Positions 36,931 through 47,840 of a DNA stretch of 64,000 nt are shown here, in pieces. Location of the stretch: positions 11,098,052 through 11,162,051 of the forward strand of contig NC_088776.1 in NCBI RefSeq assembly GCF_954871325.1, written 5' to 3'. The translations under genes and the position numbers were made by a program. The notes beneath the pieces were generated by a model that worked only from the letters and a program-made list of their open reading frames with translations, ran no database searches and was not told where the DNA came from. Numbering within the stretch: the first letter of the stretch is position 1; every line of letters begins with the position of its first letter. The DNA comes from Gordionus sp. m RMFG-2023. Taxonomy: Eukaryota; Nematomorpha; Gordioida; Chordodea; Parachordodidae.

Positions 36931-38229
36931 ATGAATACAATTTTTGATCCAAAATACCCTATCGATTATAACCACGTAAACAGCATTAACATCCTCGGCG
37001 ATTATGACTCCAATTCCTTTTATCCTAGATTAGGGAATTGCATGATGACATGGAATTCTATGTCGAATAATTCACAGAGGCATGGAAACATAGGACAGCA
37101 TCATTGTTCTGTAGTTCCTAGTAAGGGATTTAATTATAATGATTCGCTGGCCATTTATTATAACTATTATCGAAATTATTTCAAAAAACATTTAATCAAT
37201 AGTAATAATAATACAAATAGCAACATTCACATCCGTCATTACGATAGTATAAGTAAGTCATCGGAAGAGATAAACAGTTATCAACCTAGCTCCTTTGAAG
37301 GAAGGTTTATACGTACGAATAATAAGAAAATAAATTTGTCGACAGCTCAGCCTACGAAACCACAGTTGAAGGAATTGACTTGGGTATGTAATCATAAAGG
37401 AAATGTCCAAAATTTTGGAAACAACGTTAATAATAAGGACAATACCGTTTCGCTACAAACTACCCAAAAAATCGTTAAGGAAAAAAGGAAATATAAAATT
37501 AAATCAAAATTATCTAATAAAGTTATGTATAATCCTAAATCGGTAGTAGTGAGTAACAATAATGGTAATAATGCTAATGGTATAAAAACAGAAAAAATAA
37601 CAAATGAAAAACGTGATAAACCAAAGTTTTATATCGAATCCTTGTTAGGTATCAACATATCTAACAATCAACCCTGTGCCATTCCTACGCCGCCTATGCT
37701 ATCTCCCCACCCCTTAGCCAGATCGAATTCGAGAGAAATTACAAAATCATCTAATATTAAACAAATAAATCCCGATATCGATATAAATAAGGTCAATTTT
37801 AAAATGCTATTACCAGCCGACAAATTAACGCAATACGAATTTTCAATGGATGACAATGATAATAGCGCGTCTTCTTTTAGTTCTATCGATAAAAATAAAT
37901 TTAGCTCAACCATGAACCTAATGAGGTCTAAAATAATAATCCAGGATAAATCACATAACTGTTCTTACAAAATCAAGAAAGGTGCCAAAGAACTGGGTCA
38001 GAATTCGGAAAAGATGTCATTCAAAACGAAATGTAAATCACAAAATAAACATTTGTGCATATTTTGTGGCAAATATTATTCCAGGAGATACGGTCTGAAA
38101 ATTCATTTAAGAACCCACACCGGTTACAAACCTTTGAGGTGCAAATACTGCGAACGAAGTTTTGGGGATCCTAGCAATCTCAACAAACACATACGTTTAC
38201 ACAACAATATCAACGGTAATGGAAAATGA
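36931..38229 (+). CDS. PRDM13-like C2H2 zinc-finger transcription factor
   Basis: The 432-residue frame ends in two adjacent C2H2 fingers: finger 1 uses C376, C379, H392, H396 and finger 2 C404, C407, H420, H424. The wording (YSRRYGLKIHLRTHTGYKPL, then FGDPSNLNKHIRLH) is, from memory, diagnostic of the PRDM13 finger cluster (YSRKYGLKIHIRTHTG...FGDPSNLNKHVRLH). PRDM13 proteins are nuclear transcriptional regulators in neural specification. Residues 1-370 are low-complexity, rich in Asn, Ser and Lys, with a Pro patch (IPTPPMLSPHPLARS, about residue 250). No PR/SET domain is present in this exon, and the finger that normally follows is absent. A GT donor is available at 38215 (CAACG|GTAATG), so the last 4-5 residues and stop may be read-through of an intron, with a further exon unseen. 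The start ATG at 36931 follows a TTAATTAGCAG that could serve as a splice or trans-splice acceptor. Confidence 0.85.
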   Translation: MNTIFDPKYPIDYNHVNSINILGDYDSNSFYPRLGNCMMTWNSMSNNSQRHGNIGQHHCSVVPSKGFNYNDSLAIYYNYYRNYFKKHLINSNNNTNSNIHIRHYDSISKSSEEINSYQPSSFEGRFIRTNNKKINLSTAQPTKPQLKELTWVCNHKGNVQNFGNNVNNKDNTVSLQTTQKIVKEKRKYKIKSKLSNKVMYNPKSVVVSNNNGNNANGIKTEKITNEKRDKPKFYIESLLGINISNNQPCAIPTPPMLSPHPLARSNSREITKSSNIKQINPDIDINKVNFKMLLPADKLTQYEFSMDDNDNSASSFSSIDKNKFSSTMNLMRSKIIIQDKSHNCSYKIKKGAKELGQNSEKMSFKTKCKSQNKHLCIFCGKYYSRRYGLKIHLRTHTGYKPLRCKYCERSFGDPSNLNKHIRLHNNINGNGK

Positions 38230-38373
38230 TTGGTTCATTAAATATTCCGATAATTTGCATAATATATCGTCTAAAAAAATTCTGCATCAAACTCAATATA
38301 TTTATTTATTATAAACTATTTATATCAATTCGCATACTGTGACTATATTATATCAATTTGCGTATTTTATCTA

Positions 38374-38379
38374 AATAAA
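38374..38379 (+). terminator. Possible polyadenylation signal of the PRDM13-like gene
   Basis: AATAAA lies 145 bp after the stop codon; more AATAAA-type motifs follow at about 38409-38418. In such AT-rich DNA the motif alone is weak evidence. Confidence 0.35.
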
Positions 38380-38529
38380 ATGATTAAAATATAATTTTAA
38401 ATAAATGAATAAATAAAATATACCATTATGATTTCATTTTAACAAAAGTTTTAAGAATTAGGAGGTTCGTGAAGTTAACAAACGATTTGTGGATCATATT
38501 CTGAAATTTATCCCATTATTTAGAGTCTT

Positions 38530-40262
38530 AATTGATCCTAAATGATCTTCAAACCAGACACCAGAGAAATTAAAGATTAGAACTTATAAGCAAAATAAGA
38601 AAAGCGTGAAATTTTGAAGCTGGCGAAACGACTTGAAGATCAATCGAAACTTATGCCACTGTGCAGCCCTTGATCCTAATTGATCCTCAAACCGGACAAC
38701 AGCAAAATTAACCGTTAGTGAATTATAAACAAAAAAAGAAAGTGTTGGCACTTGCCAAAATCGAAAATAAGAGAAATCATGTTCTAAAGCTTTGCCATTA
38801 TTTAGTACTTAATATGAGCTTTAATATTTTCTAAACCAGATATCCTTATCACTAACTGTTATCGAATTATAACCATTTTAAATACGTGAAGTTGGCGAAA
38901 TGACTTAAAGAAAGTAAGGATTATATTCTGAAATTCATGTAATTTTGTAGTCCGCTAATTGAACCTCAGAATCTTCAAACCGCATGCGAGATTAAGAGCA
39001 AAATAGAAGGGTTTTGGCACTTTGCCAAAATCTAAAATTAATGCAATCATTTTCTATTTCAAATAAATATTTACTTCCTTAAGATTATCTGTATTCTTCG
39101 AAAGGATCAAAAAAATTAACCGGAAGTGAGTTATCAACAAAATAAGAAAAGTGTGATTTTGAAGCTTGTGAATGAAGAATACGGAAGAAATTAAAGCATT
39201 AAATATCCTCAACTAGAAAATGATTGCTAAAATTTTAGATTTTGACAAAATTCCAAAACCCTTTTATTTTTGCATATAATTCATAAACGGTTAGTCTCAC
39301 TGGTATACTTAAATATTCTTGAAGATAAATTAGCGGACTACACAAATCTATAAGTTTCAGAATTTGATTTTCATTTTCTTTAAGACATTTCACCAATTTC
39401 ACGCTTTTAAAATGGCTATAACTTGATAACGGAGTGACATGGATACCCGGTTAAGAGAATATTAAAGCTCAAATTAAGTACAAAATAATGGCAAAGTTTC
39501 CAAATATGATCTTTCTTATTTTTGATTTTGGCAAAGTGTCAATACCATATTTTTATTTTAACTCACTAACGTTAATCTAGCTATTGTCCGGTTTCAAGAT
39601 CAATTAACGGGTTACACAATGCCAAATTTTTTGGTAATTGATCCACGAGTTGTTTGGCCTGCTTTATATTTTATACTTTTCTTATTTTGCTGAACTTACT
39701 TCCGGTTAATTTTTTCACATTCCGTTTGAAGAATAAATAGGATCAATTAGGGCACTAAATATGTGCTCGAACTAGAAAATGATTGCTTTTAGATTTTGGC
39801 AAAGTGCCAGAACCTTATTCTTTTATTTATAACTCACCATCGGTTAATCTCGCTGGTATGTGGTTTGAAGACTCTGGAGGATCAATTAACGGGCTACGCA
39901 ACTTCATAAGTTTTAAAATTTGATCCTCACTTTTTTAAAGTCATTTCGCCAACTTCACGCCTTTAAAATGGCTAAAACTCGATAACGGTTAGTGATATGG
40001 ATATCTTGTTTATAGAATATTATACTCAAATTAAGTACTAAGTAATGGCAAAGTTTCAGAACATGATCACTCTTATTTTCAGTTTTAGCAAAGTGTGAAT
40101 ATATTTTTTCGTTTATAACTCACTAAAGGTTAATCTCACTGCTGTCCCGTTTGAGGATCAATTAGAATTAATTAACGGGCTACACAATGGTATTAATTTC
40201 GGCCATTGATCTTCAGTCGTTTCCCCAGTTTAAAAACTTTACACTTTTCTTATTCAGCTTTT
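38530..40262. repeat. Inverted array of roughly 0.5-kb satellite-like monomers
   Basis: A left block (about 38530-39165) is the diverged reverse complement of two direct blocks on the right (about 39215-39745 and 39765-40262). Anchor words: TTTGCCATTATTTAGTACTT near 38800 against CAAATTAAGTACAAAATAAT near 39472 and AATTAAGTACTAAGTAATGG near 40030; GGCACTTTGCCAAAATCTAA near 39020 against TTTTAGATTTTGGCAAAGTG near 39790; and GAAGTTGGCGAAATGACTTA near 38890 against AGTCATTTCGCCAACTTCAC near 39940. Monomers are about 500-560 bp. No coding is seen. It lies directly downstream of the PRDM13-like gene. Confidence 0.75.
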
Positions 40263-40439
40263 ACAACGGAAAAGCAGTCGATTGAGATGAGCGGCACTAG
40301 GTTCGCCGCCGATTTCTTATGGCTGTAGCCCGGCGTGCATAATTTTTAGAATACTATTTTATTATATTTATTTAAGTTTGAATATTAACATTATAAAATT
40401 ATAATATGAATTGTATTTGGCATATAATAGAATAGTGTG

Positions 40440-41695
40440 CAGTATCGCGGATATTTGTATCTAAGATACAAGATACAATCTTTTTTAAAATTTTGGAAAG
40501 TATCTTGTATCCAGTATCTAAGATACATATTATTTAAAAGTATTTGTATCTTAACCAACTTTGTATTCAAAAAGATACAGATACTTTAAAAAAGATTTAT
40601 ATTGGTTAATTTAAATAGTATTAAAATTTAAAATGATATTGTTTTAAGATTTAAATGAAAAATTTAATCAAAATTTGAAATTCAATATTTAGAAGAATAT
40701 TGCAATATAAAGGCCCCATTGGCTATAGCGATTGACAAAATACAGATTAACTGCTATTATGGAGAATCAGCTCCAATTTTAAATGTCGTTAAAAAAAATT
40801 ACAAATTTAATTCACAATTTTGCAAACCATTAGCTATTGCCATAGAAAATTATTTAAATAAAAGATTTAAAAATATATATGATTTTGATAACAATTTTAA
40901 AAGTGCATTTTTGGCAACTATTTCTCATCCCTATTTTAAAAATCGTTGGATTGATGGTGAAAAAGAAAAAAAATACCTTCAGGATTTGTTATTACATGAA
41001 GTTTTAATTGTTTTTAAAAATAATATTGAAATTAATACTTCAACAAAATCTTCTAATGATGAAGATGATGATTATGCCTTAAAAGTACCACATCCAATTC
41101 TAATAATTCAATAAATGATATTGAAATAGAGGTCCTAAATTATATGAAAGATGACAGGCGGAGTATAAATATGTTAAATAGTTATAAATATATAAAAGAA
41201 ATATTTATTAAATATAACACAATATTACCCTCCTCAGCCCCCGTTGAAAGATTATTTAGCTTTGCTAATATGGTTAATAAACAAAATCGTCAAAGATTGA
41301 ACGATAAATCATTTGAAAAATTAATAATATTAAAAAATAATGCTGATATATGATGCTGATTTATTATTATTTACTAATTATATAATTATTAAATGGAATA
41401 TCGCATTATCTTTAATAATAAATTTGTTATTTTCTACAATTTATTTTAAATATTTTTTATAAATTTATATTATAGATAAGAAAATAAAGCTTTATACATT
41501 TTGATTTTGACTATTTAAAATTTTTAAAAAAAGTATCTTGTATCTTAGATACTTTTTTTTAAAAAAAATACAAGTATCTTGTATCTTATATCTTATTGAA
41601 ATTTTTCTAAAGTATCTTGTATCTTAAATACAAAATTTTATAAAGTATCTGTATCTGTATCCGAATACAATTTTCTGAAAATTTGCCCAACCCTG
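40440..41695 (+). mobile_element. hAT element D, internally deleted, with GTATCTT subterminal repeats
   Basis: The right end, read inward, is CAGGGTTGGGCAAATTTTCA, a familiar hAT terminus; the left end appears to start at CAGTATCGCGG (40440). Both subterminal regions (40460-40600 and 41528-41670) are arrays of GTATCTTGTATCTT(A)GATAC words in both orientations. The flanking 8-mers (ATAGTGTG and ATATCATT) do not match, so the left boundary is uncertain. Confidence 0.7.
40719..41353 (+). pseudogene. hAT transposase C-terminal third
   Basis: Two consecutive open blocks. The first, 40719-41114, starts at a TTG; its first true ATG in frame is not at the listed start. It reads KFNSQFCKPLAIAIENYLNK, then FLATISHPYFKNRW, the linker before the dimerisation domain. 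The second, 41144-41353, reads NTILPSSAPVERLFSFANMV then NKQNRQRLNDKSFEKLI, a good hAT dimerisation domain with the canonical SAPVERLFS. A stop at 41112-41114 and a frame change separate them. The catalytic Asp regions are missing. It could be a truncated non-autonomous derivative. Confidence 0.82.
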
Positions 41696-41703
41696 ATATC
41701 ATT

Positions 41704-42157
41704 TATATTCATATCATTTCAAAATTACACATGCATTAATACATATTAATTTTATTATGGATTTACACGTTTTAAACCGCCCTAGTTTGTTTATTGCCAG
41801 CTTTAATTGATGTTTTTTTGAGTATCTTTTTAGTTATTTATTAATTTAATTAATTATATAAAACTTTAATTTGAAAGTTTAAAAATTTGTTTTATTTCAG
41901 TTCTAACTATTTTGATGATAAAGGCACATGTTTTACATATGATTGATACTGGATCAAAATTTTGTTCAATCACTTTTGATTTATAGATAGATCATTTCAA
42001 GCGTATAAATTACGTCACTTAACGAAAATTTTAATTTAAATTATTTTATCCTGGCAACTAGAAACGTAATGCAGTATACTGATAAAGCCAAATGATCTAA
42101 GATCGAGAGTATATAAAAGGGATTCCATTTACAAAATAATACAGATGGTAACTATGT
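41704..42157. other. AT-rich spacer, nothing recognised
   Basis: No gene or repeat could be assigned. Confidence 0.45.
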
Positions 42158-42165
42158 GGTTAATG

Positions 42166-44018
42166 CAGGGGCGTCGCTAGCCTTCACAATCTCAGGGGGC
42201 TCAACTAAAAAAAAATTTATGAGGGGGCTTCGTTCCCCATACCGCCCAATTTGCGGGCCTTCGGCCCGCTTTTGCACTGCATTCGGCCGTGTTTTATATT
42301 AATATATTATACTTTTTTTAAAATTTGTTACCTCTGAATAATTATTCAGATTTTCATATTTTGTCATTTATTATATTATGCATACAAAATAAACAGGCAT
42401 ATAAAAAATCACATAATGCAATAATATAATTCTTAGCAACTTACATTGATAAAAGGTTATTAAACTAGTATAATTCTCTGTAACCACTTTAGACAATGTT
42501 TTATAGAATGGACTAATAATGAAAAATTTATAGGCCTAAACCAGATCAACAATTTTTGAAGGAGAGAGTATAAACGACCAATCTAAATCATAAAACTATA
42601 TGGTGGTTAGAGCTTCCTCTTAGATGACATGATGGAAGCTAGATAAGTAATCGAGAAAATTATTGTGAGATATTAAATTTCTAAAAGATTATCTTCTATT
42701 TTTAATGCTATATAAAGACTACACAGTTGACTATTATTGTTTATCTAAAATATGCAATTATATGCTCTTGGCCGTTATAGTTAATCTTAAATTACATAGC
42801 AACACAAATAATAGATGCTGGTTAATTTGCAGTAATAGCCATGACACTCACGATGTAAACTAATATCAGAATTTATTATGTTGGATAAATTGATAAAATA
42901 AAAACACTAAAAATCTTTGGAAGAAATAATTATGCAAATATATTGAAGCCTGGAATTATTTACACGGCAATGCCATATTAGAAATGAAATATTTTCTAAC
43001 TATAAAATAGGGACCAGAATGATATGATGAAACAATTAAGATTTTATATATTGTCGCACCACCTTGGTATATTATATTTTAAAATAATAGTAGTTTGTAA
43101 TAATATCAAAAATATACTTGTATTAAAAATTTAACTCAAGACTGTTTCGAAAAAGAAAAAAAATAGCTTTCCTAAAAACACATAAAAAATGAGAAGAAAA
43201 GATATCAAATTTATTACATCTATTGCAGGATGAATAATAAAATGTTTAATTTTTAAAATTATTTATAACTAAATAGATGGCGTTAATTACTTGAATGCAA
43301 TTTGTTATTATATTTATTATCAAAACCATTTATTAGTAAAATTTATTATAATATTGACTTTTATATAATATAACTGTCAAATACGTCTATAAAAGTGGCA
43401 TTATATCTAATATTTAATAAACAACTGTATATAATAGAGGATTATAAACTATATGTCTACTTCTTTTTATAAAGAAATCTCTTATACTTATTTGGACCTT
43501 GAAAATATATTTAAGGTATGATAATAAAATTTCAAAATAAATATACACTTGATTACTCATTTTAAACTAGGCTAATAACAATATTAAATTTGTTAATTTT
43601 CAAATAATATATGATTATATTTATTTAATTAGGGTTAAATAATAAAAGTCAATTAAACTTCAACTGTTAAAGTTAAATTAATATTTAGTGAGTTATTGAT
43701 ATTATATTTTTAATACAGAATTTGATTGCAAGCTGACATAGTGAAAATATAATTTATATGTATCATTAATCTAATCTAATAATTAAAATAATCTTCATTT
43801 AATAAAAATTTAAATAGTCTTATTAATTTCTAAATAATAAAATTATATCTATATGTTACTTCATTATAAAAGAAATCATTCAGTGGGCAATCAAAAAAAT
43901 TTATTTTTAGTTCAAGGGGATATTAAGGAGCCATTAAAAAAAAAATTTTTGCTTCAGGGAGCTATTTAAATTTTTCAGGAGGCTCGAGCCCCTGCGCCCG
44001 CTCCTAGCGACGCCACTG
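42166..44018. mobile_element. hAT element E, non-coding, with TIRs and perfect TSD
   Basis: Inverted ends CAGGGGCGTCGCTAG (left) and CAGTGGCGTCGCTAG (right, read inward), 14 of 15 matching. Perfect 8-bp duplication GGTTAATG at 42158-42165 and 44019-44026. The 1853-bp interior is AT-rich and holds no transposase sequence that I can see. Both subterminal regions carry GGGGGCTC / GGAGGCTC words. Confidence 0.92.
42253..42269. other. GC hairpin with TTC loop
   Basis: GCGGGCCTTCGGCCCGC forms a 7-bp all-GC stem with a TTC loop (or a UUCG-type loop in RNA), followed by TTTT. It lies in the left subterminal region of hAT element E. Confidence 0.7.
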
Positions 44019-44779
44019 GGTTAATGTCAAAAGAAATTTTTTTTAATAGTAATAATTAGTCAATAAACATTCTGCCATATTGTTATTATTTTTTGCATTC
44101 TGTTTAAAAAAGTGTGCAATAATCTCTTCAGAATCTGTTTTTAGTAATGCTAATGATATTGGCAGTCCCCATCACCGCAGACTGGTCTCAGATAAATTGG
44201 AAATTTTGGTATTTCTAAAAAGAAATTTTTGATATATTTATTTTAAATATTTATTTCAAATTTCATAATATATTTGTTTATTAATAATTATTTAAATAGA
44301 TTAATGTTATTACTTATTATATAAATAAGTGATTTATCAATAAAAATATTTTATATACTTTTAGAATTGCAATTGAATTGAATATAAACTATAACTGATC
44401 ATTATAATACATTGGCGTACGCAGCGGGGGGGGGGGGGTACAAATCCCCCCTTTCCCAAAGCCAAAAAATGCAGATGCCGGATATATTTTTCAAAAATAT
44501 TATTGTTTATATTAATTTATATTTGTTAATATTTATTCGTATCTCATATTAAATATATATTTTATTACATTTATTATCACATTCATAAGTTATTTTATCA
44601 ATTAATTTCGATTTCAAGTTTTCCGGCGTAATATTTACTTATTATTTTCAAATTTTTAGTGGCGTAATATTTATCTACCATTTTCAAATTTCTAGTCAAA
44701 TAATAATTATTTCTGAAACTTCTGGTCCAACAGGGAAAAAGAAATTGCAACCTTGTCCAACGAGATAGAGCCTCTTCCA

Positions 44780-46051
44780 TCAAACACTAACAGCTATTAA
44801 GGAGTTAGAAGAGCCAATTATTTGCTATTACTGAAATATCACAATGGCCTGAAAGAAATATTTCCTCAGAAGCAAGAAAATTATTGGATTCAATGCTTAT
44901 TCCAAATTTTATTTCTCATTAGAATGTATTATTTAATTATAAAACTATTTTAAGTATTACTTTTCAAAAACATGACATTGATTTGATTAAGAAGATGAGA
45001 ATAGCGGAGAGCATTTTATCAGAACTCAAAGAAATTAGGGCTAATGTTGATGAAGAATTTTATATTTTATTATTGAGTCAAAAGCAGAGCTATACGTGTT
45101 TAATATTTGTCTCCCTCGTGTAGCAAGGCAAGCTCATCGTTAAAACATTAATATAGGATCAGTAGAAGAGTATATCTTAGATGCAGATACATTTATAACC
45201 TAAATAAATGAATTTTTAATATATCATGTAGCACTTACATCTGCAAATATTACTTCCACAAAAGCCTTCCCTCCTTTTCAATGGTGATAGAAAAAAAATA
45301 TTTGTTAGATTTTTATTATGAAGATGTTAAAGTATCTTATGATGCCTTACTAGCTGAATAACTATGTTTATAAGATTAACTATAGTTGATATAGTCCCAA
45401 AAAATGCTATGGATGCTCTGCATTATTTCACACACATTTTAGATTAAATTCCCAATGTATTAAAAGGGTTTATAAACTCTTCCCATTAGTAAACTAATGA
45501 GAGAACACTCTCTTTTTTAAGAAGAATAACAGAGGCCTGCAGAAGTACCATTTGCAGGGCACGGCCAGGATTTTTTACGGCCCGGCCTGGGTTTTTTTTA
45601 AAAAATTTTCAGGCCTGGCCCGGCTTTTTTAAAAAAAATATTTAGGCTGCTCGGTTTTTTTTTTAAAATTTAGAAGCTCGGCCCGGCGTTTTTTTAAATA
45701 AAATTTTCAGGCCCGACCCGGATTTTTTTAAGATAAATTATATTTATTTTTGATTTTTATAGCTAATAATAACGATTTCAAATATAGGCTGTTTTAAAAA
45801 ATATAGCCCGGCTTGGGTGTTTTTTTAAAAAAATTTCAGACCCGGCCCGGGTATATTTAAAAAAATTAAAATACTGTCCGGCTCAGGGGCCGGACCTGCA
45901 GGTCTCTGAAAAATATACCAAAAATAACAAAATGTGAAAGTAGATTGAAAGGTTTGGATCTTTTGAATATTCATAGGCATTTGACGACAAGCAAGGATGA
46001 GATAATTGAAAAATTAGCTCAATTCCAACGAAGATTGGATTTTACATTGTA
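44780..46051 (+). pseudogene. hAT transposase remnant (DUF4371/ZMYM1-like) in element G copy 1
   Basis: Plus-strand pieces in order: LFAITEISQWPERNISSEAR and LLDSMLIPNF (about 44825-44920); KHDIDLIKKMRIAESILSEL then KEIRANVDEEF (about 44970-45060); ESKAELYVFNICLPRVARQA (about 45075-45130); ERTLSFLRRITEACRST (about 45500-45550), the SERSFSxLRRxKTxxRSTM region; then, after the nested MITE, SRLKGLDLLNIHRHL and KLAQFQRRLDF to a stop near 46051. The frame shifts and contains stops. The N-terminal catalytic half is missing. The same segment, more decayed, appears in copy 2 at 48150-48560. Confidence 0.85.
45551..45912. mobile_element. GC-worded MITE (family K) nested in hAT element G
   Basis: About 360 bp built from repeated GGCCCGGCC words each followed by a T7-A7 tract, at least six times. 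It interrupts the transposase remnant between the RST and SRLKGLD segments. Flanks AAGTACCA and ATATACCA match at 6 of 8. The right end GGACCTGCAGGTCTCTG resembles the end of the element at 61430. Confidence 0.75.
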
Positions 46052-46389
46052 AATATATAACATATAAAATACAATTATTCCTAAGAAACCTTTTGTGTAA
46101 AGGCTCAAAAAATTCAAATTTCTATTTTGGGTCATTTAAGTGATTCTTTAAATATAATTTTTTTTATTATTCATATTAATTTATTGTGTATTAGGAATAG
46201 TTATTAGTCCTAATAAATTTATGCTTAATATTTATAAAAAACAATAATATTTCTCAAAAAAATTTACTCCCCCTCCCCAGACCAAATTCCTGCGTACGCG
46301 CCTGTTATAATATATTTAAATGACATATGTTATGGTATAGTTAAATTATAGATGTTATACTAATAAAAAACATATTAAAAATTAAAACC

Positions 46390-46506
46390 ATTGGTATCTT
46401 TACAGAATCCAAAATTAGATATGATATCGGATCGGTAATCGGCCGATATCAATTTAATATCTGGAATATTGGATCGGCCTCCAAAAAGTGGTATCGGTAC
46501 ACCCCT
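46390..46506. mobile_element. MITE end fragment (TAGGGGTGTACCGATACC)
   Basis: Read from the right, 46506 downward gives a hAT-like terminus TAGGGGTGTACCGATACCAC followed by GGCCGATCC and GATATCGGCCGAT words. The left end is not visible. Confidence 0.55.
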
Positions 46507-47832
46507 AGATATAAGCATTATTGATATTTAATAAAGTATACTGAAACTGAATAAATACATTTCAATGGAACCTGTCATGATTTAAAATATTCTTGCAATG
46601 AAGATAGGTGGAATAGATAATATAACAATGGTTGGTAAAAGATTGAACGCATTACTTGAAAATTTTAGTTTATTAATATTTTATTGTCAATTTAAATATA
46701 ATAATCATAGATCATTTTAAGAATTTTGGTAAAAGGACTAATTCTTCAAATAAAACATAATTTAAACACCTCATGTTTGGTTTATTAATTAAATTTGATG
46801 ATGAAGGTAAATTTGCAATGCGAATAAATATTTTTTTATCATTATTGGATTTAAAGCTGAGAATTATTAAATTTATATTGTCAGACTTAAAACTCATATA
46901 ATAAAATTTAAGATATAAAATTTCGACGTCAAATTTGGGAATTTTTTGACCATACATTTAGAAACAATTCTGTCTAAAATATTTGATTATTTGCATTTTT
47001 TTTTAAATATAATTTTGATATAAATAATCGACAAAATAGGCAAAGATAAATTTAGAATTAGATTTTTGCGCAGGACTAAAAATTTTTAAAATTATTTGAA
47101 TTAATATTCGTATGAATCGAAAAATAAATGATATTCGAGGAATAATCCTAAATGATATTCGTGACATGGCCATGTTTAAATATTGTTAATAAAAAACACG
47201 TAATATTAGGCCTCATGTATTTCATTCAACCACTGGGAGGGTATGGCTTGGAAGATTGTTATTGAAATTCAGATTTTTTAAATATATATTTGATATAATT
47301 TCATTTTTTTTGTGGTAAATCTTAATTCGGTATGGGGGCAGGTGGAAGGAAGGAGTTTATATCATCATTGGCTTTATTGGTGTAGAGGCACCTATCTATA
47401 TAAAATTACAACTTTAATATAAAAATGACATAAATATTAAATATAAATTTTTTTTCCTAATTTAATTATATAATCATGTAATTCTATAAATTCTAATTCT
47501 ATAAAATAATAGGGAAAGTACAAAAAAAGTATAAGTTAATATTTTTTTATAAAAAATAATTGCAAAAAAGTGCAATCCAATAAAATTTATAAGAGGTAAG
47601 AGGAACCATTTAAAAATTCTTAACATATAAAAATCCTGGCCACACCTATACCCTCAATAGTGGCATCGGCAGTTTCCAGTTCATACTTAAGAAAATGTGA
47701 CGAAAAATAGAAGAGGGATTAGTTTGTATCTAATTGAAAAAACCACTTTACTTTTTAAAAGTAATAGTGTTCTCATTGTTTTTGAGGATAAACATAAAAT
47801 TAATTTAGCTAATTAGTTATAAGATGAGAAAT
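46507..47832. other. AT-rich stretch, nothing recognised
   Basis: No gene, RNA or repeat family was assigned. Confidence 0.45.
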
Positions 47833-47840
47833 AATAGTAA

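Larger units (their letters stand above)
44410..46304 (+). mobile_element. hAT element G, copy 1, with TIRs and perfect TSD
   Basis: Inverted ends CATTGGCGTACGCAGC and CAGGCGCGTACGCAGG (right, read inward). Perfect 8-bp duplication TTATAATA at 44402-44409 and 46305-46312. A G13 run follows the left end and C-runs precede the right end. Contains a broken DUF4371-type transposase and a nested GC-worded MITE (45551-45912). Confidence 0.92.

Noticed and set aside
37668-37913. Minus-strand open frame of 81 codons.
   Set aside because: It is antisense to the PRDM13-like coding exon and has no motif.
40432-41703. 8-bp duplication for hAT element D.
   Set aside because: ATAGTGTG and ATATCATT agree at only about half the positions; the left boundary may be wrong.
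46304-46312. Considered that TTATAATA flanking hAT element G copy 1 might match by chance in AT-rich DNA.
   Set aside because: The match is exact and sits at the precise ends of recognisable inverted repeats, so I kept it as a true duplication.
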